Of a DNA stretch of 64,000 nt, positions 17,396-26,499 are shown one piece after another. Where the stretch lies: the NCBI RefSeq assembly GCF_019219075.1, contig NZ_JAHUWJ010000001.1:248001-312000 (forward strand). The letters are read 5' to 3'. The DNA is from Chitinophaga sp. sic0106 (lineage in GTDB: Bacteria; Bacteroidota; Bacteroidia; Chitinophagales; Chitinophagaceae). The position numbers were made by a program, and so were the translations under genes. The stretch's first letter is position 1; the number at the start of each line of letters is the position of its first letter. The notes under the pieces were generated by a model. The model was not told the origin of the DNA, did no database searches, and worked only from the letters and a program-made list of their open reading frames with translations.

Positions 17396-17917
17396 CTATC
17401 CCCGCAGGAGCTTGTCCACAGCGGCTGCTGCGGTAATTTCCCGCTGTGCATAACTGCCGCTGATATCCACAAACGGTACGCCCGATTGCACTACAATATC
17501 CCGGTATACATTGTAAAAGTAACTGCGCATCTCCGGCTCAGGGTGCTCCCGCTGCGGATCATTTTCCCAGGCGAGGTCAATATTAGTGAGGAGATATAAA
17601 TCACACTGCTGCTGCGCAATCATCGCCAGGATGCGGTTGTCGCAGTCGCCATACTTGTGCTCACTCCAAACTTTGATTACATACAGGTCCGTATCGCAGA
17701 TCAGCACATCCGTCGCTTTTGCCAGCTGCTGCTGTTCCAGCGCCACCTGCCCTTCGGCGATTTTTAACAGGTCATCCTTTTCGTAGGGGCGTTCCAGGTA
17801 TTCAATGTATTCGCGTGCGTATTCCGGCGCCCATACGGTGTGGAAGCGCGTGGCCAGCATCTCACTTAAAGTACTTTTGCCGGTCGACTCAGGCCCTATT
17901 ACAACTACTTTTTTCAT
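17396..17917 (-). CDS. NadR-type nicotinamide riboside kinase (AAA-ATPase)
   Basis: 173 aa consisting only of the ribosylnicotinamide kinase domain of NadR. The P-loop is GPESTGKST (residues 8-16), followed by TVWAPEYAREYIE, which is typical of the NadR kinase, and a Walker B-like LICDTDLYV. It lacks the HTH and NMN adenylyltransferase domains of the trifunctional enterobacterial NadR. The start codon overlaps the pnuC stop by 4 bp (ATGA), indicating translational coupling. Expected role: phosphorylation of imported nicotinamide riboside to NMN, trapping it in the cell. Confidence 0.88.
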   Translation of the reverse strand: MKKVVVIGPESTGKSTLSEMLATRFHTVWAPEYAREYIEYLERPYEKDDLLKIAEGQVALEQQQLAKATDVLICDTDLYVIKVWSEHKYGDCDNRILAMIAQQQCDLYLLTNIDLAWENDPQREHPEPEMRSYFYNVYRDIVVQSGVPFVDISGSYAQREITAAAAVDKLLRG

Positions 17918-18540
17918 GCTTGTGCGCTTTCATTTGCCAGCCCTTCCTTTCTCCAGCTGAAATAGCCGAATATCGCGATGATGAATAGGAAAATGGTCAG
18001 GAACGAGGTCAGGTACAAATGTTTATAGAATAACAGCGGGATGGCTACGAGGTTGGAAATATTGAGCAATATCCAGTTTTCCACCTTACGCTTAGCCAGC
18101 AACCACATGCCGGCGCAGGCGGTAGCGGATACAAAACCATCCATCGTGGGCGTGGTAGAATCGGAATAATGGGATAGCAGGAAATAAAATATCGCCCAGC
18201 CAACTGCTGCGATACCAATGGCGATGCCCATGGTGCGCGGGGAACTGAAGGTGATCGTCACCGGCTCCTGCGACTGACCACTGCGGCGTGCCCAATAAAT
18301 CCAGCCATACACGCTCATAATGAAATAATAAGCGTTCAGCGTTGCTTCTGCATATAATTTAAAATGGGAATGGGAGAGCAGATAAACGTAAATACCAGTG
18401 CTGACTAACCCGGTGGGGTATACGAGAATATTATTTTTCTTTTGGAAGATGACAGACAACACTGCAAAAAAAACAGCAATGATCTCTAAGGTGGTCATCT
18501 CATGAAACCCATTCAGCAGGCCCTGGTATATTTCGTTCAT
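17914..18540 (-). CDS. pnuC: Nicotinamide riboside transporter PnuC
   Basis: 208 aa, multi-spanning inner-membrane protein (about seven hydrophobic segments). The PnuC family signatures are NILVYPTGLVSTGIYVYLL and LYAEATLNAYYFIMSVYGWIYW, the W/N-rich region that binds nicotinamide riboside. It is coupled by a 4-bp overlap to the NadR-type kinase, the standard import-and-phosphorylate pair for NAD salvage. It starts 58 bp after the PNGase F-like gene, separated by a hairpin. No obvious NAD riboswitch fits in the short leader. Confidence 0.93.
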   Translation of the reverse strand: MNEIYQGLLNGFHEMTTLEIIAVFFAVLSVIFQKKNNILVYPTGLVSTGIYVYLLSHSHFKLYAEATLNAYYFIMSVYGWIYWARRSGQSQEPVTITFSSPRTMGIAIGIAAVGWAIFYFLLSHYSDSTTPTMDGFVSATACAGMWLLAKRKVENWILLNISNLVAIPLLFYKHLYLTSFLTIFLFIIAIFGYFSWRKEGLANESAQA

Positions 18541-18561
18541 GGGTTAAAATTAAAACGAAAA

Positions 18562-18591
18562 TATGGAAGCCGCACGGATACGGCTTCCATA
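18562..18591 (-). terminator. Hairpin terminator after the PNGase F-like gene
   Basis: Perfect 11-bp arms 18562-18572 and 18581-18591 with an 8-nt loop. On the minus strand it is followed by a T-rich tract. It lies between the PNGase-like gene and pnuC, just 21 bp before the pnuC ATG. Confidence 0.7.
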
Positions 18592-18597
18592 CTGCAA

Positions 18598-20292
18598 TTA
18601 TTTTTCTCCGAGCAGGGTACCGGAAACGTTCCAGAAGCTCTGGCTGGTACCTGCCGGCAAACCTTGCGGGATGGCTACTTTGAAAGTATGCCTGCCCGGC
18701 GTTACATCCGGAAGATTGATAAACACAGGTGTGGTAAGCGTTCCAGGGCACCAGTTGGAACGGCTCAGGTCTGACGACGACAATCCGTTGCCAAAGTTGC
18801 CGGAAGCCGGATTGGAATATCGGTAGGTAGCACAATCCGTGCGCCATGGAATGAAATGATATACCCGTTGGTTATCCACAAAAATTTCGTTCTGCCTGGG
18901 GTTGAACTCATCGCCGCCGCCCCAGCCGCCATGGCCGGTGGTGAGGTAACGCAGCTGCAGCTTTTTAACACCTGCAGGGATATCCACCGTTACGGTCAGC
19001 GAATCTTTATCAAACAGGGTAGCGTATTCCTGGCCAGCCATCTCCATTACGTTGGTAGTATTGAACACCGGCATTACAAAGTTGGTACCGGCGCCCTGCT
19101 CTTCCTCATCATAGCCAGGGTAGTACTTAAAGGACAGGCTTACTTTATGGCCGCCTTTGTCGTAGTTACCGATATAAACACCCAGCCATACTTCTCCCTG
19201 CAGGGCGCTGGAGAGCTCGGTGATATCCTGCTTGTATATTACGGAATCCGCCCAGTGGTACCCCTGAATCTGTACCTGGTTGTTAAACTGGCGTACGCCG
19301 AAAGGAGTGAAGAAGCGGATGACTTCCAGCGGTGGCGTAAAGGAGGCTGTTTTCACCATACCCTGATAAGCCTTTCCGTTGCGTGCATGATAGAGTGGAA
19401 GCGCGGCAGCACCTTTTTTAAGCCCGTCGAGGAAGGTGGTATCCGTACCTACAGGCACCATGAATACGGAGCCGGTACGGTCGTAGGCATCGCCGTTGGA
19501 GTACTGTACCAGCTCGGCAAACAGGTTGTAGCCTTTTTTCCATTCCGGCAGTTTCACTTTTTTGAGGATGATGGTGCCGCCGGCGTAATGGTACGTTTTG
19601 TTGAGCTGTTCGCCTTCCGGGTTAGGGGTGTTGTTGCCCCAGCTGATCTGCTCCTGCTCAAATACCGGCAGGGTGGTGTAGCGACTGTCGATCACGGCAC
19701 GCATATACGCTGCATCGTTCACCACATTGCCTTTGTTGGCCGGCCACGCCAGTTCTTCCGGCGTTACTTTGCGATATTCGATTTTGCGTGCAACGGTTTC
19801 GCTGTTACCGTTTCTGATGATACGCAGCACCAGGCCCAGGCCCGGGCCATAGCTTAGGGTGGGGGTACCTTTTATTTTGAGTGCGTTGGTATACCATACT
19901 TCAATGGTGTTAGAGCGCACAAAGAGTTTCGCTTTTTTACAGGGGATGCCGAGGATGGTGGCAGTATCGGGGAGCAGCTCCGGTTGCGGATGCTCGCCGA
20001 ACGGTTTTTGCAGCGTGTATACATCACCGTTGGCCAGGGAAAGCACCTGCAGGGTGGTTTGATCGTGGTAGTCCAGGTATTGCTGTTCTTTTTGTGCTTT
20101 TCCGCCAGGCAGGATGTGTACCTGGTTGTGGTCCACCACCATGCGCAGCCCTTCACCGCCGGATGACTTTCCATTGTTCACAAATCCGTAGGTGATAACG
20201 GCAACAGTACTATCGGTTTTTTTCTTTTGGGCCGCAGTTGGCAGGGCGGCAGCGAGGCAAATAAAGGCGAGTAGTCCTTTCATTTTTTTCAT
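18598..20292 (-). CDS. Secreted PNGase F-like amidase with GLPGLI-like N-terminal domain
   Basis: 564 aa with a signal peptide ending near TAAQ (residue 22). The C-terminal half matches peptide-N4-(N-acetyl-beta-glucosaminyl)asparagine amidase F: TTGHGGWGGGDEF, then RTDC and SSDLSRSNWCPG, with the paired eight-stranded beta-sandwich layout of the family. PNGase F cleaves N-glycans from asparagine. The first 200 residues resemble a GLPGLI-type periplasmic domain (ILGIPCKKA, IEVWYTNALKIKGTP, YGPGLGLVL), which is absent from classic PNGase F. The fusion is read from sequence; activity on glycoproteins is inferred. The start is ATG 20292, or ATG 20283. Confidence 0.8.
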   Translation of the reverse strand: MKKMKGLLAFICLAAALPTAAQKKKTDSTVAVITYGFVNNGKSSGGEGLRMVVDHNQVHILPGGKAQKEQQYLDYHDQTTLQVLSLANGDVYTLQKPFGEHPQPELLPDTATILGIPCKKAKLFVRSNTIEVWYTNALKIKGTPTLSYGPGLGLVLRIIRNGNSETVARKIEYRKVTPEELAWPANKGNVVNDAAYMRAVIDSRYTTLPVFEQEQISWGNNTPNPEGEQLNKTYHYAGGTIILKKVKLPEWKKGYNLFAELVQYSNGDAYDRTGSVFMVPVGTDTTFLDGLKKGAAALPLYHARNGKAYQGMVKTASFTPPLEVIRFFTPFGVRQFNNQVQIQGYHWADSVIYKQDITELSSALQGEVWLGVYIGNYDKGGHKVSLSFKYYPGYDEEEQGAGTNFVMPVFNTTNVMEMAGQEYATLFDKDSLTVTVDIPAGVKKLQLRYLTTGHGGWGGGDEFNPRQNEIFVDNQRVYHFIPWRTDCATYRYSNPASGNFGNGLSSSDLSRSNWCPGTLTTPVFINLPDVTPGRHTFKVAIPQGLPAGTSQSFWNVSGTLLGEK

Positions 20293-20320
20293 TGCTTTTT
20301 TGGATCGGGTATAAAAGAAA

Positions 20321-20347
20321 AAAGCACAGCCACTAAGACTGTGCTTT
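20321..20347 (-). terminator. Intrinsic terminator of nfu
   Basis: Arms 20321-20329 and 20339-20347 (9 bp perfect), flanked on the plus strand by an A-rich run. Read on the minus strand this gives a stem followed by a T-tract directly after the nfu stop at 20379. Confidence 0.75.
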
Positions 20348-20378
20348 CATTTAACACTATCATTCACTCAACTATGGC

Positions 20379-20975
20379 TTATTCTGCTTCTGCCACTACT
20401 TCCTTCACTTCCGGAATCATACGCTTCATCATGCCTTCGATGCCGGCTTTGAGCGTAATCATGGAAGAAGGGCAGCCTGAGCAGGAACCTTGTAACATCA
20501 GTGTAACCGTACCTTCGCTGTAGTCTTTAAACTGGATAGCGCCGCCATCCATTTCTACTGCTGGTTTCACATAGTTTTCAAGTAATTCCTTAATACGTTT
20601 TACCACATCGCTGTCATCTGCACTTACCGTATTGGTGGCGGAAGTTTTGGTCACCACCACTTCATCCTCATTCACAACAGGACGGTTATCCTCCAGGTAT
20701 TCTTTCAGGAAAGCTTTTACTGTAGGGATAATATCGTTCCAATCCGTTTCCGGAGTTTTTGTTAAAGTGATAAAGTTAGCCATGATAAACACACCTCTGA
20801 TGAAAGGGAAGCTGAACAGCTCCACTGCAAGCGGGGATGGTTTGGCACTGGCTTCATCCGGAAAATCAATGCTTTTGCCTGGATACAACAGTTTGTTTGC
20901 CACAAACTTCATTGTTTCCGGGTTAGGCGTCATTTCTGTGTATATGCTGATAATGGGATTTCCTGTTTTAATCAT
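20379..20975 (-). CDS. NifU-like Fe-S scaffold protein (Nfu)
   Basis: 198 aa from the ATG at 20975; the in-frame TTG at 20984 is less likely. The N-terminal Nfu_N domain (YTEMTPNPETMKFVANK) is followed by a NifU C-terminal domain with VEMDGGAIQFKDY and the cluster-binding CxxC in GSCSGCPSS (C165, C168). It carries or transfers 4Fe-4S clusters to apo-enzymes in the cytoplasm. The domain order equals mitochondrial NFU1-type proteins. A -7-like TACCTTTG lies at 20995-21002 on the minus strand. No suf genes are adjacent. Confidence 0.9.
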   Translation of the reverse strand: MIKTGNPIISIYTEMTPNPETMKFVANKLLYPGKSIDFPDEASAKPSPLAVELFSFPFIRGVFIMANFITLTKTPETDWNDIIPTVKAFLKEYLEDNRPVVNEDEVVVTKTSATNTVSADDSDVVKRIKELLENYVKPAVEMDGGAIQFKDYSEGTVTLMLQGSCSGCPSSMITLKAGIEGMMKRMIPEVKEVVAEAE

Positions 20976-21149
20976 TGTATCCAATTTTACGCAACAAAGG
21001 TAACCTTTTTAGGGGAGTTTTCCCCGATGGAATTCCTGTTTAGGGATCGAATTTTACAATATCATTATAGGGAAAAATGATTTCTCTATTAATATTAAAA
21101 ATAATCGTGATTTATTTATTCCACATCCTATATTACTTTTGTGGTACAT

Positions 21150-21602
21150 ATGCAAACAGTTAAAACGCTTAAAGCACGCAAACGCATCGCGTTAATCGCA
21201 CACGACCACAAAAAAGCAGAGCTGATTGAGTGGGCTACCTACAACAAAACTGTGCTCAGTCGCCATGAGCTGTATGCTACCGGAACCACCGGCAAGCTGA
21301 TAGAGGAGGCGCTGGACGTTTCTGTTCGTAAACTGCTGAGCGGTCCGCTCGGGGGCGACCAGCAAATTGGCGCACTGGTGGCCGAAGGCGCACTGGATGT
21401 GATCATTTTCTTCTGGGACCCGATGGAAGCACTCCCACATGACCCGGATATTAAGGCCCTGCTACGCCTGGGCGTGGTGTGGAATATCCCGATTGCAAAC
21501 AATCGTTCTACCGCTGACTTCCTGCTTACGTCGCCGCTGATGCACCAGGACTACGAAGTAATCCTGCCGGATTATAAGCAATATCTCGCCAGAAAGGTAT
21601 AA
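21150..21602 (+). CDS. mgsA: Methylglyoxal synthase
   Basis: 150 aa from the ATG at 21150; an upstream GTG at 21141 overlaps a promoter-like TACTTTTG. The small Rossmann domain shows all family motifs: LIAHDHKK with the phosphate-site His18, YATGTTG, SGPLGGDQQIG (catalytic Asp70), and FFWDPMEALPHDPDIKAL with His97. It converts dihydroxyacetone phosphate to methylglyoxal as a glycolytic overflow bypass. The cytosolic enzyme works as a hexamer in characterised homologues. It is followed after 58 bp by an MscS channel gene. Confidence 0.95.
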   Translation: MQTVKTLKARKRIALIAHDHKKAELIEWATYNKTVLSRHELYATGTTGKLIEEALDVSVRKLLSGPLGGDQQIGALVAEGALDVIIFFWDPMEALPHDPDIKALLRLGVVWNIPIANNRSTADFLLTSPLMHQDYEVILPDYKQYLARKV

Positions 21603-21660
21603 CAGCAGCCAATGGCAGCTAACATCAATTATTTTCCGTATTTTAATAGAAAGGTTCGGA

Positions 21661-23280
21661 ATGCGATTGTTATGCTCCATTATTTGTTGCTGTCTGCTAC
21701 TCAATAGCTTCGCACAGTCAGACTCCACAGTTCATTTGAAATCGGGTGTGCCGGTCAAACCCTTTGGCGACACCCTGTTTTTCATCTATAATCAGATCGG
21801 GCCCCTTGTGCCCGCCGAACGCGTCGCTCAGATTGAGCGGAAAATAAAGCGGCTGGCGGAAAATCCGCTGTTCAGCCCCGATTCCCTGTTTATATCTCCC
21901 AATGAAGCCAACCTGGATGTGAGTTATGGAGACGTAATTCTGTTCTCGGTAACAGCCAAAGACTCTGCAGTACTGCATCTCAGCAAAGACTCCATCGCCA
22001 GGTATAACACCGCCCGTATAGGCAGCGCCGTTAGCAACTACCAGCAGGAGTTTGGCTGGAAAGCACTACTACACCGCTTTTTATGGCTGGCAGCGGTACT
22101 CATCGCCTTTACAGGCATCGTGATCCTTATCAATTTCATTTTCCGGAAGATAAAGCTGCGGCTGGTGAAACGGAAGGAAAGTTTGTTCAAAGGCCTGCAC
22201 GTCAGCGGGTACGCCCTCATGAACCCTTCCCGGCAACTGGCATTTGCCTTTACGATACTGCGTATCATCCGCATAGCCGTTATTCTCCTTATATTATACC
22301 TCACCCTTCCCATCATATTCAGCATTTTCCCCTGGACAGAAGGGCTGGCAGATACACTCCTGCACTGGACACTCGACCCGCTAAAAGCCATACTGACACA
22401 AACACTTGCCTATCTTCCCAAATTATTAACTATACTGGTGATATACCTGATCACCCGGGGACTGGTGCGACTGGTGGGATTCCTGTCAAAAGAAGTGGCT
22501 AACGGCAACCTGGTGATCAAAGGCTTTTATGCGGACTGGGCAAGGCCCACGGCCAGTGGCATCAAGTTCCTCCTGTATGCATTCATGTTCGTGATCATTT
22601 TCCCATACCTGCCGGGCTCGGACTCCAAAGTGTTTCAGGGGGTATCCGTATTCCTGGGCATCCTGTTTTCACTGGGATCTTCTTCAGCTATTTCCAATAT
22701 CATTGCGGGTTTCGTAATTACCTACATGCGGCCATTCCGGATCGGCGACCGTATCAGGCTGGGAGAAATCACCGGGGACGTCATCGAAAAAAGCCTGCTG
22801 GTAACGCGTTTACGGACCATCAAAAATGAAGAGATTACCGTACCCAATGCCAGTATTCTAAACGGGCATACCATCAATTACTCTACTTCCTCGCAGGACC
22901 TGGGCCTGATTCTCCATACCACCGTTACCATTGGCTATGAGGTACCCTGGAACATCGTGCATGAACTGCTGATAAAAGCCGCCATGGTTACGGACGGTGT
23001 AATAAAAGACAAGGCACCGTTTGTACTCCAGACTGCTTTAAACGATTTTGCCGTTGCCTATGAAATCAACGTATACACCGACCAGCCTGGGAAAATGGCG
23101 GTGATTTACTCTGAACTACACCGGCAGATACACATTGCGTTTAATGAAGCAGGGGTAGAGATCATGTCACCAAACTATTACGCACACCGCGATGGCAACC
23201 ACTCCACCGTGAGTGCGGACCAGCTGCCGAAGGACTATCAGGCCCCACCTTTTAATGTGAACATTACCGGGAAAGATTAA
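21661..23280 (+). CDS. MscS-family mechanosensitive channel
   Basis: 539 aa, longer than E. coli MscS because of an N-terminal signal sequence, a periplasmic domain of about 120 residues and extra membrane helices. The pore-lining helix and MscS beta-domain are recognisable in VFLGILFSLGSSSAISNIIAGFVITYMRPFRIGDRIRLG, quoted in two overlapping parts: LGSSSAISNIIAG and YMRPFRIGDRI. The cytoplasmic vestibule follows (VPNASILNGHTINYS). It releases solutes on hypo-osmotic shock. The layout is that of the multi-TM MscS/YbdG-type group. Confidence 0.9.
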   Translation: MRLLCSIICCCLLLNSFAQSDSTVHLKSGVPVKPFGDTLFFIYNQIGPLVPAERVAQIERKIKRLAENPLFSPDSLFISPNEANLDVSYGDVILFSVTAKDSAVLHLSKDSIARYNTARIGSAVSNYQQEFGWKALLHRFLWLAAVLIAFTGIVILINFIFRKIKLRLVKRKESLFKGLHVSGYALMNPSRQLAFAFTILRIIRIAVILLILYLTLPIIFSIFPWTEGLADTLLHWTLDPLKAILTQTLAYLPKLLTILVIYLITRGLVRLVGFLSKEVANGNLVIKGFYADWARPTASGIKFLLYAFMFVIIFPYLPGSDSKVFQGVSVFLGILFSLGSSSAISNIIAGFVITYMRPFRIGDRIRLGEITGDVIEKSLLVTRLRTIKNEEITVPNASILNGHTINYSTSSQDLGLILHTTVTIGYEVPWNIVHELLIKAAMVTDGVIKDKAPFVLQTALNDFAVAYEINVYTDQPGKMAVIYSELHRQIHIAFNEAGVEIMSPNYYAHRDGNHSTVSADQLPKDYQAPPFNVNITGKD

Positions 23281-23363
23281 GCAAAAAAACTGCTAATCAA
23301 ATAATTAAACACTCTCCGCATACGTTTTCCTATTTTCGCATTTCACGGATTTAACAGACGAAG

Positions 23364-24902
23364 ATGTTGAAGCAATTAATAGCTGGCGCAATCTTATGGA
23401 TAGGCCTGATGCAGCAGGTATGGGCACAATTGCCACCCAAAAGGGAAATGAGGGCGGTGTGGATAGCCACGGTAGAAAATATCGACTGGCCATCCCGGCG
23501 TGGGCTCAGCTCTGATCAACAAAAGCAGGAATTCATTAACCTGTTGGAACAGGCCCGCAGAAATGGCTTGAACGCAGTGGTGGTACAGGTTCGCCCGGTA
23601 GCAGATGCGTTTTATATGTCGCCTTACGAACCCTGGTCTGAATACCTCACCGGCACCCAGGGCCGGCCGCCTTATCCATATTACGATCCGCTCGCTTTTA
23701 TGATTGAGGAAACGCACAAACGCGGCATGGAATTCCATGCCTGGTTTAACCCTTATCGTGCAGTCTTCAACGTTAGTCGCAGCAGCGTGAGCGCTGAACA
23801 TATCACCCGCCGTAATCCGCAATGGTTCCTCAACTACGATGGTAAAAAATATTTTGATCCTGCACTGCCTGAAGTACGGGAATATGTTACCAATATCATC
23901 CGTGATGTGGTAAAACGCTATGATGTGGACGCCATCCACTTTGATGATTATTTTTATCCGTATCGTGCGCCTGGTAAAGAGTTTCCGGATAACAACTCCT
24001 ATCGCACCTATGGTGGCAATATGAACAGGGACGACTGGCGCCGCCACAATGTGGACCTCATCATCGAAATGCTGAGCAAGGCGATCAAGGAAGAAAAACC
24101 CTATGTAAAATTTGGTATCAGTCCGTTTGGCGTTTGGCGCAACCGCGACCGCGATCCGGAAGGTTCGTATACCCGTGGGGGTATGTCCAACTATGACGAT
24201 CTCTATGCCGACGTGGTGAAGTGGCTGAAGAAAGGCTGGATAGATTATGTAACACCACAGCTATACTGGGAAAGAGGGCACCGCCTGGTTGCCTATGAAA
24301 TTCTGCTCAACTGGTGGAGCCAGCATGGATATGATAAGCATGTGTATATCGGCCATGGCGTGTATAAAATTAACAGCAACAGCATCTGGCGCAATCCGAA
24401 TGAAATTCCTTTGCAGATAGAAGAAGCACGGACACTCAACACCGTGCAGGGAAGTTTCTTTTACAGTGCCAAATCATTTGCCGGTAACCCGCTGGGCATT
24501 GAGGATACGCTGCGCAATCACCTGTACAGGTATCCGGCATTGATTCCTACCATGCCGTGGCTGCCGAATACAGCACCAGAGGCCCCTTATTTCGTGGATG
24601 CCTTTGAGCGCAGCTGGGGATTGGAAATTCACTGGTCCGATAATGATACACTGGCCCATACGAAACAATATGTACTATACCGGTTTGCAGAAAACGAGGT
24701 AATTAACCTCACCGACCCTACGAAAATCATCGCGATTGTACAGCAGGCGCCGGATCCTGAGTTCAGGGACTTGTCGTATGTGAAGGGGAGAGGTTATACG
24801 TATGTAGTAACTGCGCTGGATCGGCTGCAAAACGAGAGCCTGGCCAGCGAACCGCTAAGGGTAAGGCCCGGCGTCAAAACGATGTTTGAGTTCGAGCCTT
24901 AA
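23364..24902 (+). CDS. Secreted GHL10-family glycoside hydrolase (DigH/YngK-like)
   Basis: 512 aa with a signal peptide ending near VWAQ. The GHL10 (DUF187) TIM barrel begins EMRAVWIATVENIDWPS, continues with GMEFHAWFNPYR and has AIHFDDYFYPYR near residue 192 with the likely catalytic acidic pair. A fibronectin-like C-terminal region covers about residues 400-500. E. coli DigH cuts denuded peptidoglycan glycan strands, so envelope turnover is the best guess; other polysaccharide substrates are possible. It lies head-to-tail with a convergent unknown gene, sharing a short hairpin at the 3' end. Confidence 0.85.
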   Translation: MLKQLIAGAILWIGLMQQVWAQLPPKREMRAVWIATVENIDWPSRRGLSSDQQKQEFINLLEQARRNGLNAVVVQVRPVADAFYMSPYEPWSEYLTGTQGRPPYPYYDPLAFMIEETHKRGMEFHAWFNPYRAVFNVSRSSVSAEHITRRNPQWFLNYDGKKYFDPALPEVREYVTNIIRDVVKRYDVDAIHFDDYFYPYRAPGKEFPDNNSYRTYGGNMNRDDWRRHNVDLIIEMLSKAIKEEKPYVKFGISPFGVWRNRDRDPEGSYTRGGMSNYDDLYADVVKWLKKGWIDYVTPQLYWERGHRLVAYEILLNWWSQHGYDKHVYIGHGVYKINSNSIWRNPNEIPLQIEEARTLNTVQGSFFYSAKSFAGNPLGIEDTLRNHLYRYPALIPTMPWLPNTAPEAPYFVDAFERSWGLEIHWSDNDTLAHTKQYVLYRFAENEVINLTDPTKIIAIVQQAPDPEFRDLSYVKGRGYTYVVTALDRLQNESLASEPLRVRPGVKTMFEFEP

Positions 24903-24916
24903 CCACAACGATTTTG

Positions 24917-24945
24917 CCGGTGCATTTAGAAAATGAATGCACCGG
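24917..24945. terminator. Bidirectional hairpin between convergent genes
   Basis: Arms 24917-24926 and 24936-24945 (10 bp perfect, CCGGTGCATT / AATGCACCGG) lie across the stop region of the minus-strand gene and 14 bp past the GHL10 stop. A short T-tract is found on each outer side in its own direction. Confidence 0.65.
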
Positions 24946-25996
24946 TTTCCATGTCTATGGCAGTGCCGGCGGGCGCAGGTGATAACGAGCGAAATGCATC
25001 CGCAGGAACGAGATTCACGGTACTGTTTACGATACTGCCTGCAATGATACCTCCGCCGATGGAAGACCATAGAACGGCCGCATTTCTGCCTCGCGCGTTG
25101 GAGAGGTATTTGGTTACGATATAACCATCCTGGTAGCGCGATATTGGCACCACGGTATAGCCGATGTGCCTGGCTATGGCTCCATTTTTCACGAAGCCCC
25201 AGCAGTTGATCGTATTTCCACCTTTCCCCACTACCAATATTTTTCTTTTCTTTTCGGTCACATCAAATTCAGCTATGCTAGGTTTATTGGCTTTGAATTC
25301 CGAAAAGGTCATATAAACTCCATCTTGCAGGGAATCTTTCAGTGCCGGGATGTTTCTTTTGGCCGTATAGCTGTTAAAGATTCCTTCTATTGTGAATGCA
25401 GCTGTATTTTGGGCTATTGCATCATCAACGTTTGCCAGGGTGCTTTCCATCAGTTCCTCTATAGCTTTGGCGATATTGGTTTTGTGTTTATGGGTAACGT
25501 CCAGGCCGCCATTGTTTCTTACAATATCTGCGGTGGCCAGTTCCAGGTATTTACTGCCATCAAGTGTGCCATAGGTGGTTCCTTTAAAGCGGATGTACGC
25601 TTTCTCGCTCGACATACCTGTTTTTTCAGCGATCCGCAGTGCTTCTACCACCATTAACACGCGTACACCATTTGGCTCGAATATATGGCTATAAGCGCTG
25701 TTGATATGGTTTTGCAGGTAAGCCGTAACTGGCTGATCCGGTTCCGCCACTACCACGCTGTTACCGATTCCTTTCTGCGCATAGCCAATGTGTGAGCTGT
25801 CCCAGAGGAATTGCACGACCTGTATACTGCTAATACCTTTTGAAGACACTGCATTGAGCGTTCTTTTACTGTCGCTGAGCTTGATTGTTTTTTTAGATAC
25901 GCTTACTGTATCGGAATACATGGTGTCCTGCGCAAAGGTGGCGACTGCAAAAAGTAGCAGGGCAGGCAAGGCCACTAATTTCATTTTAACAGGCAT
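24926..25996 (-). CDS. Secreted protein of unknown function (356 aa)
   Basis: 356 aa with a signal peptide ending near TFAQ; the ATG at 25984 is an alternative start four codons in. Product not recognised. The middle (residues about 190-260) contains SYTAKRNIPALKDSLQDGVYMTFSEFKANKP, a phrase type found in several unknown Bacteroidota secreted proteins. A Gly-rich hydrophobic stretch (SSIGGGIIAGSIV) near the C-terminus could insert in or associate with membrane. The same phrase pattern (short LKDSLQDGVYMTF-like lead) recurs weakly in the 33 kb gene (YQQGLYHSFREFQTNAP), suggesting a shared domain. Divergent from gltB. Confidence 0.6.
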   Translation of the reverse strand: MPVKMKLVALPALLLFAVATFAQDTMYSDTVSVSKKTIKLSDSKRTLNAVSSKGISSIQVVQFLWDSSHIGYAQKGIGNSVVVAEPDQPVTAYLQNHINSAYSHIFEPNGVRVLMVVEALRIAEKTGMSSEKAYIRFKGTTYGTLDGSKYLELATADIVRNNGGLDVTHKHKTNIAKAIEELMESTLANVDDAIAQNTAAFTIEGIFNSYTAKRNIPALKDSLQDGVYMTFSEFKANKPSIAEFDVTEKKRKILVVGKGGNTINCWGFVKNGAIARHIGYTVVPISRYQDGYIVTKYLSNARGRNAAVLWSSIGGGIIAGSIVNSTVNLVPADAFRSLSPAPAGTAIDMETGAFIF

Positions 25997-26499
25997 AGTT
26001 ATATTATTATAGATATAGGGAGATGTTGGCGTTTCGTTACAAAGATATCAAGAGAAATGAATGTTGTTATGCTACTTCCGGAAAACGGCACAACGAGCGT
26101 GATACCTACGGCACATACATATATTATTATCTACCTATTATTATTTTCACACATACTACTAGATAAGTTTGTATTTCTCAAACCCGCCACTGTATGATAT
26201 TTTGCTCATTTCTGGTCGATTATTAGCATTTGGTTGCTAAAAAAATATTCAGATTTTAGCTTTACCCCTGCTTCAGCTGGCTCCAGGGGGCTTTGCGCAA
26301 CTCCATTTTTTCAAAAAATTCAAACCACATCGGGTTTTATTTTCAATTTTTCTAAATTTTAGCCCTATAACAAATGTTTGTATAAAAAAAGTCGCATTCC
26401 TTTAGTATCTTTAAACCGTTCCCGAAAAATATCGTACACCATCACCCACGGCGCAAGTCAATGGGGGAAGTGTGCCTAAGAATTAAATATATCAAATCA
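25997..26499. other. Intergenic region upstream of gltB, no gene seen
   Basis: Roughly 500 bp of AT-rich divergent leader. It holds small hairpins at 26224-26239 (TAGCA/TGCTA arms) and 26265-26289 (CCCCTG/CAGGGG arms). It also holds a -7-like TATCTTTA at 26406-26413, with TTTG at 26377-26380 spaced 25 bp away, which is longer than usual. No tRNA, riboswitch or convincing small ORF was recognised. Confidence 0.5.

Noticed and set aside
25997..26499. Possible riboswitch or tRNA upstream of gltB
   Set aside because: Only short unrelated hairpins are visible; no known aptamer core or cloverleaf could be built.
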